The position numbers were made by a program, and so were the translations under genes. From Dentipellis sp. KUC8613 (taxonomy: Eukaryota > Basidiomycota > Agaricomycetes > Russulales > Hericiaceae), in the NCBI GenBank assembly GCA_002286715.1, contig NSJX01000079.1, positions 37,733 to 92,183 of the forward strand: a stretch of 54,451 nucleotides of DNA, in the 5' to 3' direction. Each line of letters opens with the position of its first letter. Position 1 is the stretch's first letter. The notes below the pieces were generated by a model, which was not told where the DNA came from, made no database searches, and saw only the letters and a program-made list of their open reading frames with translations. Shown in pieces: positions 12,160-23,299 of the stretch.

Positions 12160-12233
12160 AAACAATAGTTCGTGGAGGGAACTAGTGTCGAGGGTCCCCA
12201 AGGCAAAAGCGCAAGGGACAATGGGCGCAGTAG
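12160..12233 (+). repeat. 74-bp inverted partner of 33541-33617
   Basis: The string from caaacaatag to gggcgcagta reappears as its reverse complement at 33541-33617. It could be part of an old LTR or another transposon end; no matching open frame for a transposase is nearby. Confidence 0.7.
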
Positions 12234-12601
12234 CTATGACGCGTGGGCAAATTCGGCCTGGCGCGTCTCGTCCACCGTAGGGCGCAGGAAGCCAGCCATG
12301 ATTTTAGAGACGTGCGGATTTGGGGTGTTTTGTTCGCTTTCGACCACGGACGCTCTTTTGTCTTGACGTCCTGGGAACGTCCGGGGCACAACGTAGAGTG
12401 TGATCTGCATCTATCACTGACGCTTTCCTCGCTCGCTGACAATAACGATCGTCAGTCGCCATATCACTCTGTCCAATTTCCAGATCCTACTACACAAAAG
12501 CAGGCGATTCAGACTCGGAGACTCGGCACTGATCGGAATGCGCTTGACATACCCTCTTAAACTAGAACCACGCCCGCGACCGACGTCAGCGCGTGCCGGA
12601 C
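12234..12601. other. spacer
   Basis: No supported gene, repeat or signal between the inverted repeat fragment and the foldback element. Confidence 0.4.
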
Positions 12602-12698
12602 ATCAGTAAAACAGTCGAGGTCCTTGGAGTCCTTGCAAGCATTTCCAAGCGCTTGCAAGAGCTCTCAAGGACTCCTAGGACCTGACTGTTTTACTGAT
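12602..12698. mobile_element. 97-bp foldback (MITE-like) element
   Basis: Almost perfect palindrome. The left arm starts atcagtaaaacagtc and runs through gaggtccttggagtccttg. The right arm is its reverse complement (caaggactcctaggacctgactgttttactgat) apart from one extra base and one mismatch. The arms flank a short core with a second small hairpin (caagc..gcttg). ggac occurs directly on both sides (12598-12601 and 12699-12702) and could be a 4-bp target duplication. It lies about 260 bases upstream of the zinc-finger gene start. Confidence 0.7.
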
Positions 12699-12860
12699 GG
12701 ACGTGCACATCAGAGTCGCCTTAGACTCCGACATGGGCGAACACGCGACGCCTTCGTGCACCTCGTTTTGTCCGTCAGGAGACGAATCTGGAAGCACCCT
12801 CCAAGCCGGCGGGCCAGCGTATCTGAATGTGGAAAGCTTAGTTTGAATATCAGTCCCTTG

Positions 12861-12868
12861 TATTTAAA
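12861..12868 (+). promoter_or_regulatory. TATA box of zinc-finger gene 1
   Basis: TATTTAAA lies 96 bases before the ATG. The same box sits 98 bases before the ATG of the inverted copy, in an otherwise conserved promoter. Confidence 0.65.
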
Positions 12869-12963
12869 CCGTACCCCCCATGCGCTTGACGCAGCAACGT
12901 TTTTGTCACTCGCACCGCACTACCCCATCCTCCCAGACCTCTTCCATCCTGTACCCAATAGCG

Positions 12964-14745
12964 ATGTCTGACCACCACTATCCAAATGTCCCATTTCGCC
13001 TGGACAACGACGCGCCGCTGTATGAGGTAGGCGGCCCTTATGGCCTGTTGCTCTCGTCGCGAAACGCAAGCTAACGGTCTTCCATCCTGTGAAGTTGTTC
13101 AACGCTGCAACGCAAGACATGACTGCCCCAATACTTGGGCAGCCCCAGGTAACGCTCGTTGGTTCGCTGATCATAATCTGTACACCTGACGCAGTATACG
13201 CCACACCAGCATTCCATCCCACCGACCAACCTCGGCGCGCATGGCGCGTTCGAGTTCGTAAACCCTGACCCCGGCGCTGTGAGTCCAGCTACGCTAAACG
13301 CGACGAGAAGAACGAGGACTCACGTATTGCTCTTATTCTCTAGTCTTTCGCGCCACACGCGGAGCAGTTCCCCCTCAGAAGCCGCCCGCTCGAGAATGTC
13401 CACCTCGGAGTGGCGCAGGTGCCGCAGGGGAGCACCCCCGATTTCCCTGATCTCTATTCCATGGGAATAGGATCCTCGTCTCGTCAGGTAAGTCCGTCAC
13501 TCCTTGCTGTACATTCACGAGAAGCCCTGGCTCATAACACGTGCATCATCAGCGATACCATCCCGACGTGTCTGCGATCTCCTACCTGCCGCAAGCACCG
13601 GTCCACCTCCCACTGCAATGGAGCTCCGAGACCATACCGTTCGGCTCTGCCGCCTCTCCGACCGTCCCGAGGTCGCACTGGTTGCCGGACGACGGCGCGA
13701 AGTATGGGCCACCGGCGAACCCACTCCTCACGGCCGTCGATCCCGCCAACATGCATGGCGGATACTTCCCCCAGGCCCCTTCTTTCGACGGCCTGCATGT
13801 TAGGTCCTACTACGGGGATCCTGGTCCAGTACCAATGCCGCCATTCTCGATGGCACCGCTCGGCGCACAGCCGCCGACACAGGCCTGCCCCATGCCGGGG
13901 TATGGCGGAGGCACTCCTCATGGTGGCCTCAACGTAGCAAACGTGCCCTATGGCACCTTCCAGCCGGATCAACAGATTGACCCGGGTCAGATGAATGCGA
14001 GCTTGAGACAGTCAAGCAGGTGAGTAACGACTGCGATGTTCCGCGAGATGCGCGCTGACAGTCCTGCAGCTATAAACTGTCAAGAATTCAGAGACGCGAG
14101 GGCACCGAACCTTTTCCCCGTCGGGCCGCAAGGCCGGGGCAAAAAGCGAGGGAGACCCTTGCACCCAACACGAGTAAAACCCAGGAAGATGACCTGGGTT
14201 ACAAGACCCTCGGCCAGCACACCACAGAGTGTCTACACGAGCCGTCACAAGGGCCACATGCGCCGCCGCCCACGACCGAGGGGCGCGCGAGCAAGACAAC
14301 GAGCGGGAATGAGAGAACGCAGGATCCGCAACCCCCCGCCCTCGCACCACTGCCAGTCCCCGCCGCAGTCCCCGCTGCCCGCACCACCCGTCGTCGTCGT
14401 CGCCGCCGCTGCCGCCGTAGCATCCCACGGGAAGAAGGTGACCCGGCGGCGGTAGATTTGGGAAATGGCAAGTGGGGCTGCACACACCCTGGCTGCGGCA
14501 AGGGTTTCAGCCGGGCGAGCGACGCGGAGCGTCACTGGTCCAGTATCCACAAGGGCGTCTTTTGGCTTTGCTTGACGTGCGGCACGAAGGTCACTCGGTC
14601 TGATAACCTGCCGAGACACTATAAGGCGATCCACCACAGAGACGAGTTGGATGGAGAGGTCGTCCTGGTCCTGCGCAATGAGGTTACTGGGCAGTGGACG
14701 ATCGTGACGGGCGCGGATGCGGGCAAGCAGGTAGAGCAGACATAG
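12964..14745 (+). CDS. C2H2 zinc-finger protein, copy 1
   Basis: Six exons: 12964-13026, 13095-13148, 13195-13278, 13344-13487, 13553-14019 and 14070-14745, giving 495 residues with all phases consistent. The N-terminal half is Pro/Gly/Tyr/Met-rich and disordered-looking, followed by a basic run of Arg (CGT/CGC repeat, about 14389-14425). Near the C-terminus there are two C2H2 fingers: C-T-H-P-G-C with H-W-S-S-I-H, then C-L-T-C with H-Y-K-A-I-H. Likely a nuclear DNA-binding regulator by family knowledge; targets unknown. Its mirror copy is at 52430-54204. Confidence 0.85.
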
Positions 14746-15340
14746 ACGACCAGGAGCAAGGAGTTTGAGGCAGATGGACCACGGTGGTGTGGTCGAGTTG
14801 AGGCGGTGGGGTGTCGAGTGCAGGTTGTGGGCGTCGCAGGAGCCAGCGTCGACGACGAGATGGAAGACGCATCTGCGCGATTTTCTATGTTTTGTCGCAG
14901 CTTTTTTTCGCACTCCGGACTTTGCCAGGACCCCCTCGTGTTCTTTATCGATGAGTCGATGTCCGTGCGATCTGTTTGCAAACATTGTCGTGGATGATAG
15001 CCATCTGCGGATGCACTTTTGTAACTCGCAAATGCCTTGTAGTTTCTCGGAATCTGTGAGATGTAACATATGGACAATCCGCTTACCAGATGTATTGAGT
15101 GTACTTGTGATGTATTGAAGTCGAAGAGAGCTCAATCTATATGCAATCGTGTCTGGCGATGAGAGATTTGGAGGAAATAGACTGCCAGCAGGTGACCGAG
15201 TCTCTAGTAAGCGGCGACGGACAAGTCCGAGTCGAGGACCGTGTTACTAGATTGCTAGCCACTGCTACCAATCACTGTATCGTTATTTGTACAGTCGCAC
15301 ACCAACCTCTGGCTGGACAGAATATTCCTCCTACTCGCAA

Positions 15341-16460
15341 ATGGTCGATTCAATACCCATCTCTCCTTCTGACGTTGCATCAGCGACATCGAAGGTCACT
15401 ACGAATGGTAAAACCAGTCTCTCAAAGCACGCGCAGTTCTACCTCCCCGATGGCACACTCTTCGTACAGATCGCATCCGCACCAACCATCTATAACATTC
15501 ATCGCACCCTCCTCACGCGACATACTCCCATACTAGAACCATGGATTGGTCCAGCGGAGCCTGGTATCCTCATGCTCGACGATAATCTGCGCGCGCATGC
15601 AGAGGTCCTTCGCATCCCAGAGAGCGCAGGTGTCCAACCTGCAGACTTTGACGTTCTCCTCGAGCATCTTTACCACGACGCGTACGTACATTCTGTCTAT
15701 CTTCTGCTCTAGTCGCATTCAACTATCGACGCTCGACGACCGGCGCAAATGCAGCGCTCTAGTCCCTGCGCCGCCCTTCCCTCGCCTCGCCGCCCTCCTG
15801 CGAGTCACTTCCCCACACCAGCTTTCCATCCTCCCACTTGCCACACAAGCCCGCACACACATCACGTCTCTCTTCCCCGGTGGACCCAGGCCTTTCGCGC
15901 ACCTCCACCCCCGCGAGTACCTCGAAGACGCGCTCGCGCTCGCAATGGCGTATCCAGAAGCCGTCACGCCCGACACCAAAAACGCACTTCTCTACAGCGT
16001 CGCGACCTCCACCAACTTCGACCCACAGTCCGCCCACGACCCCAACCCGCACACCGCCCCGCCCGACAACGACACGCCCCCCGATCCCGACGCCGCGCCG
16101 CACCCCGCGCTCACGCCCCGCACGCTGCGCATCCTGCACCGCCTGCTCGCCGCGCTCGTGGCCGACTTCACGCCGCTGCTGTTCACTGTCGGCGCGGCGT
16201 CGCACATGGAGTGCACGGATATTCTCGCGGACCGGTGGATGGCGGACGTCATCGGGCCCTCGCTCGTCGATGGCGGTGTTGCGCGCCCGCTAGAGACGCT
16301 TGCACGCGTGAGTGAGTGGGATTGGGCGGGCGCGGGTGTGTGCAAGGAGTGTGTGGAGAAGAAGAGGGCGGAGTGGGCAGAGGAGGCGGGGAGGATATGG
16401 GATGCAGTTCCGGGGTGGGTGAGGGAGGCGGAGGAAGCGGAGAACGCAGCGACACACTAG
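15341..16460 (+). CDS. BTB/POZ-domain protein, intact copy
   Basis: Two exons, 15341-15681 and 15755-16460, joined in phase 2, giving 348 residues. Residues about 30-113 form a fungal BTB domain: F-Y-L-P-D-G-T-L-F-V-Q-I, then Y-N-I-H-R-T-L-L and the L-L-E-H-L-Y helix at the exon end. The second exon is the helical C-terminal part common to basidiomycete BTB proteins, ending in A-E-E-A-E-N-A-A-T-H. BTB proteins can dimerise and serve as substrate adaptors of cullin-3 ubiquitin ligases; the actual role here is unknown. This is the reference for the four partial or broken copies in the window. Right after it (from 16759) lies a truncated F-box piece on the other strand, the wreck of its convergent partner. 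Confidence 0.85.
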
Positions 16461-16758
16461 AGTGGTGGAAAGAAGTCAGTACATAACTCACGTTAGCCCG
16501 ATGCGCGAACTTACGAGATCTGTGTCCAATATGCAGACGTGCCACGGTCGTTGGTTTGTTTCGTGACGATTGTCCAGACTTTCACCAATCCCTCAGCCTT
16601 CATTACGCATGGTCGCCCCTTCTCTCATCCTCAGCTGGCACGGGCGCTGGCACTCTTCTCGATACACGACGTGTGTGAGAACACCCGTATCTTCACCCCG
16701 AATCATGGAGTGCGTGGTAGGCGGATTTTCCAGGGAAGTCATGCAGCAGGGCCGGAGT

Positions 16759-17010
16759 GATCCTCGTGGCATGATGACGAAGTAAGGCCATGCCATGAGT
16801 CCTGACCCGCTGATGGACTCCGTGTTGGATTCTTGCCTGTGAACACCAGGTGGTTGGTAGTCGTCTACAGGAATATTGAGATGTGCGCGAAAGTGCTGGA
16901 AGTGTTGTAGAATAGAGAGATTGGTCGCAACTGGCAAGGACGTCGCTATAGTCGTGAAAGTAAAATCGACCATACGATGGAATAGCTCGCACTATGGCTA
17001 TTGCGGATTA
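16759..17010 (-). pseudogene. F-box/LRR-like fragment (exon 4 and adjoining intron)
   Basis: On the minus strand the sequence is close to the exon 4 start of copy A (1502 downwards), sharing the D-D-Y-Q-P-P-G-V-H-R-Q-E-S-N stretch and the preceding intron region. There is an insertion near 16793 and the coding part ends abruptly at about 16760, where the BTB downstream segment begins. The upstream exons are absent. Confidence 0.8.
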
Positions 17011-17552
17011 TGCCTGCCTCTTCCTCCACGAGAGCGTCAATGAGCAGAATCTCTGTGTAAGGACTCGATATTCTCTGTGAGATTTGCTCAACTTTGCGAT
17101 AATTGGGTGGGAGCTGTGTCGCACTTTCTATCTCTTTCCGTCTGCGCGAAAATCATATCGAAGCCAAATCTCGCACCGCTGTAGGAGCTCGCGGTTCACG
17201 GTAGATATTCAAGCGCGTCGAACAAGCCACTGACAGTCTGAGATATTCTGCCTGCCTTTGCGACGGTCAAAGGCTGGGTCCGAATCGCCTGAATGAGTGA
17301 CTGACGGTGCTTTGCTCACGTATCGTCTGTGTTGCTCAAACCCCGATGCCGATATGAATTGGAGGAGTAGCAGCCAATCAACCAATCAACCGAACAAGGA
17401 CTACAAACACAAACATCATGGCAATTCCTTCACACAAATTATCGTACATACAAGCCATGTCATCCGTTCAAGACCTATGATAGACGTTTCATACGAGAAC
17501 ACGCGATCGGCGGAGAAAAGAGCGCTTTCTGGTCAAAACCTCCGGCAACTTC
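17011..17552. other. spacer downstream of the peptidase gene
   Basis: About 60 bases of decayed F-box-like sequence at the left edge; otherwise nothing recognisable. Confidence 0.4.
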
Positions 17553-19928
17553 CTACACTGGTACTGCAGGAATCATCCATGCTCCGGGCGTCTGTTGCTC
17601 GACGAACCGCATGGATGGCTCACCCAAATCACAAGGAAAATTAAATTCAGCCATGAAGCATTGCAAAAAGTTCTGTTGAACGAAGTTAATAATGACTGTG
17701 ATGGAAGCGAACTGCGCGACACACCTGGCCCAGGATTGCCGGTATTACTGAATCTCCCTCCTCCAAAACCTCACCAGTATCCCGTAAGAGACACTCCTGA
17801 TAACCATCCGGAATGACATGATCGTCTTTATGTGAAAAGGCGCTCATGCTGCCAGCCTCGTGGTCCCCAGTCAAGAACCTGACGGAACTGCATGCGATCT
17901 GCACGTTAGCTGCGCCTTCTCTACCCTTAAAAGTGAAAACCACGGAGACAGCATCCATGTTGAGTGGGGGGCCGACTCCGTAACCGGTTTCTCCGTTGGT
18001 AAAACACAGTCGAGGTACCAGCTTTTCCAACCACTGGACCATTCCAGGCAGCCATGAGTAACTCGTGCCTTGAATCAATGACAAAATTCAGAAAGAACCG
18101 CGAACTTCGAGAGTATTTGCCTACCGGAGTCGACCTGTACAGCAATTCCCGCTGCACCATTGTCATCCACAAAGGTCTTCTCCACCGGCAAGAATTGGCC
18201 GCTGTGAGTAGACACAAATTTGATCGAGAGAAGCCGTATCATCCATTTGTCGAACCATGGAACAACGGGAATATAATCAGAGAACCGAGGGAAATCTCCT
18301 CTGCATGGCCAGCGTTGAATAGCAATGAAGCTGTAACTGTAGTTCGATCAATAGACATAGACATAGTGAGCGGCGGCTAAATCATGCTCATATAGCTCAT
18401 ACAATACTCACACTTCTTTTCCCAAGGGTTTTCCACATCCAGGGATGAGGCGGACATAGTACCGCTCCGTATCCTACGACATGCAGAATTAGAGATGCCA
18501 TGAGATATGAGAAAACTAATTTTACGCTGATAAGTCTCTGTTCTTGTAGGGCAGGAATAAACTTCTAGGGACAAAATCAGCAGCGACCAATGGTTTACAC
18601 TTCTTTGGGAGATTTACCTTCAAGGGAGGGTCCATTTGGCTCCAGTCCGACCTGGGTCGTTATGAATTTATTGTCATCAGAAAATCATCAGAAACGACGA
18701 CTTACATCGGCACCGACATTCCCAGGATCCTGTCATAAGGTCTTCTCAAAGTTATCTTTGGCGCTGCAGTTGCCACAGCTATCTGCCAGTAGAAATACCC
18801 AGAGGACTCCCGCAAACCCGCCGTGTTAGGCTGAGTACGTAATTTGAAAGGCATCTTGGATCTACTGCGTATGACAACTATAGTAGCCAATGAGGTGAGA
18901 ATGAAGGAGTACCAGAGCGACACAACTTTCCTGGGTTAGAGCCATCCACATATTGTAACTGTGTGATGCCCGTTCTCGGCAGATTTGCCGGCTTTCCCTC
19001 GTCCCACCCCGTGACGACACCACGGTGAAGGAACTTAGTTTCTGCAGGTACTTCAGCATATTCAAGCTCATTTGTTATGCTGTTCTTTCTGAGAAGAGCG
19101 TAGCCTTGCCCATAAACCCATCTGCCAAATGATAAGTGCAAGGCATGGCACGAATCATTAGCGTACTCACGTGTCTGGAGATCCTAACAAAGACATTAGT
19201 AAGTTTAACCGTCGCAGTTTATCAGGCATGACGTCTAGTTACCAGTGTCGAATCCAAGGTTTAGAAACACCTCGTATCCTGGATCCTCTTCCCGCGGCTG
19301 AAGAGAAATCTGCACTCAATCGAGAGATCGTTCAATGAGATGTCTGAAAGAGAACTCGGGAAAACAACGCACCAGACAAACTTTGAATAGTTGTCCTGTT
19401 ATTCATACACAATCAGGAGCTCGTAGAAAACTCTAAAAGAGGTGTGGCATACCGACTGGATCATGCGGCTCAAGCATGACCCTTGTCACCATAGTCGCAC
19501 GTTGAGCGACTTGGGTGCTCGATCGTGGTAGTGTGGAGCCAGCGAGAACTGTTGCAGACTTCGGGGCAGCAGACAAGAATGAGTCCCCGGGAGATCGGTT
19601 GAAGCCTGCGCCAGCTTTCATAGGGGTGATATTCTGACTCTATGACAACAAATTAGACGAACAGAACGTGCATCAATCGGATTGAGCGAGAGTACCGGTT
19701 GTGTAGACGCAGAATCAGTGATGAGGGGGATCGGAAAGGATGTAAGGTTATCAGGAATGGGGACGCCAAAACGTTCATAGTCCAAGATGAGCTACAAAGC
19801 AAGGCATTAACGGGCGAGCCAATGAGATCATGTCACACCGATACACTTACCCTCATCTTGGAATCCCAGCTCTCTCGAGGAGGGGGCTCCAGTTGGAGGA
19901 CGAACAAATCCTTCGGCGTATCGCTCAT
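17553..19928 (-). CDS. Aspartic peptidase, pepsin-like (A1 family)
   Basis: Fourteen exons (19928-19851, 19791-19696, 19639-19453, 19395-19373, 19309-19243, 19183-19171, 19121-18927, 18864-18706, 18651-18618, 18564-18526, 18473-18412, 18336-18125, 18068-17725, 17672-17553) give 542 residues with every phase matching. The first catalytic motif F-D-T-G-S-P-D-T-W-V-Y-G spans three exons. The second is V-D-S-G-T-S-Y-S-W-L-P. Other A1 landmarks are Y-V-D-G-S, Y-D-R-I-L-G-M-S, F-I-P-A-L-Q-E-Q-R-L-I-S and I-L-G-Q-N-F-L near the C-terminus. The N-terminus (M-S-D-T-P-K-D-L-F) has no hydrophobic signal peptide, which is unusual for a family that is mostly secreted or vacuolar. The second-lobe motif D-S-G-T is an accepted variant of D-T-G-T. 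It lies alone on its strand between BTB and F-box genes. Confidence 0.85.
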
Positions 19929-19997
19929 CTTTTGAGTCGAGTGATAGTGGGGCTGGTAAATGCAAGGCTTGGGATAAGAAGGGGAGTTGTGGACTGC

Positions 19998-20005
19998 TTT
20001 ATATA
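19998..20005 (-). promoter_or_regulatory. TATA box of the aspartic peptidase gene
   Basis: TATATAAA on the minus strand, 70 bases before the chosen ATG. It supports a start at 19928, and so a protein without a signal peptide. Confidence 0.6.
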
Positions 20006-20565
20006 TGGTGGTCCTCGTCCATCGAATAAGAGCGACGCCATCCTAGGACAGGTGCGGACCTGAAACAAGGTGCCTGTAGCTGATAGAAGCTAGGCGCAAG
20101 CACGCCTGCGACAGTGGTTTGAGGCGGATCGATGCGACATGATGGGCCTCTCCTGCCTTGTGTAGAATAAAGCACCTGTAGCAAAAATGATACGCTGGAT
20201 TCGGATCTCCAATAGATGTGGTCAAGTGCACGGATACGGATGAGATGTCGCTTTTGGCAGAATGGGTAGATCAGATTCATGCATCGGTGGAGAAGCGACC
20301 GATCGAACATAGTAGGCGTCTAGAGGCAGCGTTGGGATTATCATTCTTGAGGGGCGTCACTACGTTTCGGCGGAGAACTCAAAGTTTCACTGCCAGTGCC
20401 GCCAACGGTCACGGTGGCACTGCCCAGTGCTTTCAAGTTTGCGCCCTCAGCTGAAAAACCTTCCCACGCTACTTCAACCGACCCACTGGCACGCGCTCAA
20501 GTTTGCTTCCGACGGCGGTGAAAGAACGCTATTGGAGACCGTGCAGCCATCCCCGTCTGCTAGCG
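20006..20565. other. intergenic, divergent promoter region
   Basis: Lies between the start of the peptidase (minus) and the start of F-box copy K (plus), so it should hold both promoters. A short direct repeat of cactgccagtgc / cactgcccagtgc type occurs near 20388-20431. No gene seen. Confidence 0.45.
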
Positions 20566-22294
20566 ATGGATTTTCGGGGACACTCATCTGCGTATGTGCA
20601 AGGAATTCTCTTCTATGTGCAGGAGTATGATATAGCCTATTTTTCCAGGTTTGAAAGCCTCAATGACGACGTCCTGTCGCTCATCATCCATATCTCTATC
20701 CTCACGAACCATGACAAGACTGTGAAGAATCTGAGCTTAACATCTAGGCGTTTACGTTCTGCTTGTCTGCCCGCGCTATTTGAGAAGGCCAAAGTTGACT
20801 GCAAGTTCATAGGCGGCTCATCTCCCCCTTCTGTATCTTGGCCTTACATTAGGTGCGTGCATTGATCGTCAATTGTTGACTTCATGGCTGAACATGTGCA
20901 TTCGGAAGGACTATGGAATTTTCCGGCTTCTTCACGACACACAAACGCTTGGATGACGCTGATTTGCGAGAAATTCTACCGCATCTCATGGCATTGCGCA
21001 AGTTGCGTTTTGTTCGCATAGGATTCGATCTTCTCCTGCGCGACCTCATATTCCTGTCTGCTGCACCAAATATCCGCACACTGGAGCTCGTGGAAGATGC
21101 GAACGTTCAGCGGAAGAATATCAGATCTCCCGACTCTGTCTTTCTTCCTTTCACCGAGATCATCTACACTGCACCGGCCCCACGCGTATCAGATTGGCGT
21201 GATCCCACGCATCCGAAGCCTGTATCGAGGTCGTGCTATATGACGCCACTCATTCTCCATCTTCATCTGACTCTCGAAATCCTCCATATTCCCGCAGCGA
21301 TGGCCCCACTACAAGCGATGGCTGCGATGGAATGGCCTCACATGCGAGAGCTCAAACTTTATGGTGAGAACTATCATGGCGAGGATAGCACCATCTTTGC
21401 CCGCTTGTGCGCCAGAATGCCACGACTTCGTGTTCTTGATCTCCGCTTCGCTCACAAGGGTCCCTTGGTCCATACACTCATCTGGCCATCCAAAATACCA
21501 TTCACAGCGTCGTTCAATTATTTGGACAGCGTGCATCTTCCGTATCCTGATCCAAGTGATGCATTTTACGCACATATTCCATCCACATTGCGACATCTTC
21601 ACCTCGTCGATCGCCCTCGGTACTTCCGCTTCAACGCGCCATGGATGGTGCATAAGGAGGGCTACATGTTACCCACTCTTGTTACTTCAACTGAGCTCCT
21701 GCATATCTTCAGGGAAATGCGTGGCTCGTTCACATCTTTGGAGGATTTGGAGGTTGCTTTCAAGGCTGACACTCAAGATCGAGCACTCGTCGAACATATC
21801 ACTTCATCTTTCCCTAACCTCACCCTTTTTCAAGTCCACCGGTATCGTGCTGAGGGAGAGACTGCCGCCGATGTCGAATCTGCGCTGGTGCGATCGCTTC
21901 TGTTGCTCCGTTGCTTTCTTTCGCTGACCGCCTTTTATTATAGAACCATATTGCGCAGGCTCTTTCCTCTTTGCACTATCTTCGTCACTTCCGCATGTAC
22001 CTCAATCTACCTGACGACGATTACAGGCTGAAAGAAATCCGCCCTTACGGTGACATCAAGACTGCCACCAAGAAAAAAGAATTTCAGGAACTGCTCCACC
22101 GTTACGCTACGCTTACGGCGCAATGCTGTGGTCGTGCTTTGCAGATAGTGGACTTCCTTTGCTCTTCGGTGTTCCATCGCAGGATCTGGATGCGCTTTTA
22201 TGTAGAGCGCGACGACGACGATCAACTCGTCGTTAGATTTGAGGAGGGGAGTACATACTTCCGGATATATTCGTACGTGTCTTATTCTTCGTAG
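20566..22294 (+). CDS. F-box/LRR-like protein (copy K), intact
   Basis: Four exons: 20566-20591, 20649-20852, 20909-21887 and 21944-22294, giving 519 residues with phases 2, 2, 0. Exon 1 is only 26 bases (M-D-F-R-G-H-S-S). The F-box core F-E-S-L-N-D-D-V-L is at residues 10-18, then L-S-L-T-S-R-R-L-R-S-A-C-L-P. Leucine-rich motifs follow: L-E-I-L-H-I-P, M-R-E-L-K-L-Y-G, L-R-V-L-D-L-R-F, L-R-H-L-H-L-V-D. The C-terminal exon has L-R-H-F-R-M-Y-L-N-L. It is the only intact member on the plus strand and lies upstream of a BTB copy, matching the order pseudogene B then BTB remnant at 3280-6040. Role as SCF adaptor is by family knowledge only. Confidence 0.83.
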
Positions 22295-22494
22295 TACGTC
22301 GATCTTGAGCTAACTCAGTCTTATTAGAGATGATACTGAGGGTCCTTAATGGTGGATTTCGGATCATGCGGCCTGAGGAGGAATGGCTTCATTACTGAGA
22401 GTGAGTGATCTGAAGCACCGGAATCTGTGTCTATGTATCAATATTCCATGTAATCTTTATCTGGGCCAAAAAGCTTCCTAAATACAGTGCGATG

Positions 22495-23299
22495 TCCGGT
22501 ATGGTGCTTCACGCGCCTGCACCAACCATCTATAACATCCATCGCGCCCTCATGCGACATATGCCCATACTTGAGCCATGGATCGGCCGGTGTAACATGA
22601 TATCCTCGCCCTCGACGATATACCAACAGGCATGCGGAAGTCCTTCGTATCTCCGAAAGCGCAGGCGTCTGATCCAGATTCCGATGTTCTCCTCGAGCAC
22701 CTTCACCAAGACAAGTACGTCTGTCCTCTGTGTCCTGCACTAGTCGCATCTAACCGCTGACGCTTGACGACCGGCGCAAATGCAGCTCTCTAGCCCCCGT
22801 GCCCCCTTCTCGCGCGCCTCCACCTGCGCGAACACCCCGAAGACCCGCTCGTGTTTGCTATGGCGTACCCAGAGGTGTCCAAAACCAACACTATTTCTCC
22901 CAACTTCACGGCCTCCGCGAACTTCGACCCGCAGTACGCCTAAGGCTCCAATCCCTACGGCGCCCCGACAGCGACACACCACCCGATGCCGACGCTGTCC
23001 CGTACCCCATGCTCATGTCACACACACTGCGCATCCTGCACCGCCTGCTCGCTGCGCTCGTCGCCGACTTCATGCCGACGCTGTTGACTGTCGGCGCGGC
23101 GTCGCACATGGAGTGCACGGACATCCTCGCCGACCGGTGGATGGCGCGTGAGTGAGTGGGATTGGGCGGGCGCGGGTGTGTGCAAGGAGTGTGTGGAGCA
23201 GAAGAGGGCGGAGTGGGGGGAGGAGTCGGGGAAATTATGGGATGCAGTTCCGGGATGGGTGAGGGCGGCGGAGGAAGCGGAGAACGCAGCGACACACTA
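22495..23299 (+). pseudogene. BTB-family gene, broken copy
   Basis: Both exons are recognisable: exon 1 from about 22500 (P-T-I-Y-N-I-H-R-A-L-M-R-H-M-P-I-L-E-P-W) and exon 2 after the cag acceptor at about 22785. Exon 1 is out of frame after W-I-G. Exon 2 lacks its first part and changes frame more than once. Near 23146 about 62 bases are missing compared with 16245-16306 in the intact copy, joining g-g-a-t-g-g-c-g directly to c-g-t-g-a-g-t. The 3' part up to the TAG is otherwise well preserved. Confidence 0.85.

Larger units (their letters stand above)
12715..15150. repeat. left arm of a large inverted repeat
   Basis: The whole zinc-finger locus, from agactccgacatggg in its promoter to the downstream string gagagctcaatct, is repeated in reverse orientation at about 52025-54451. 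Similarity covers promoter, exons, introns and 3' flank, so this is a segmental duplication and not a shared domain. The right arm runs out of the window, so the full arm length is unknown. Confidence 0.9.
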
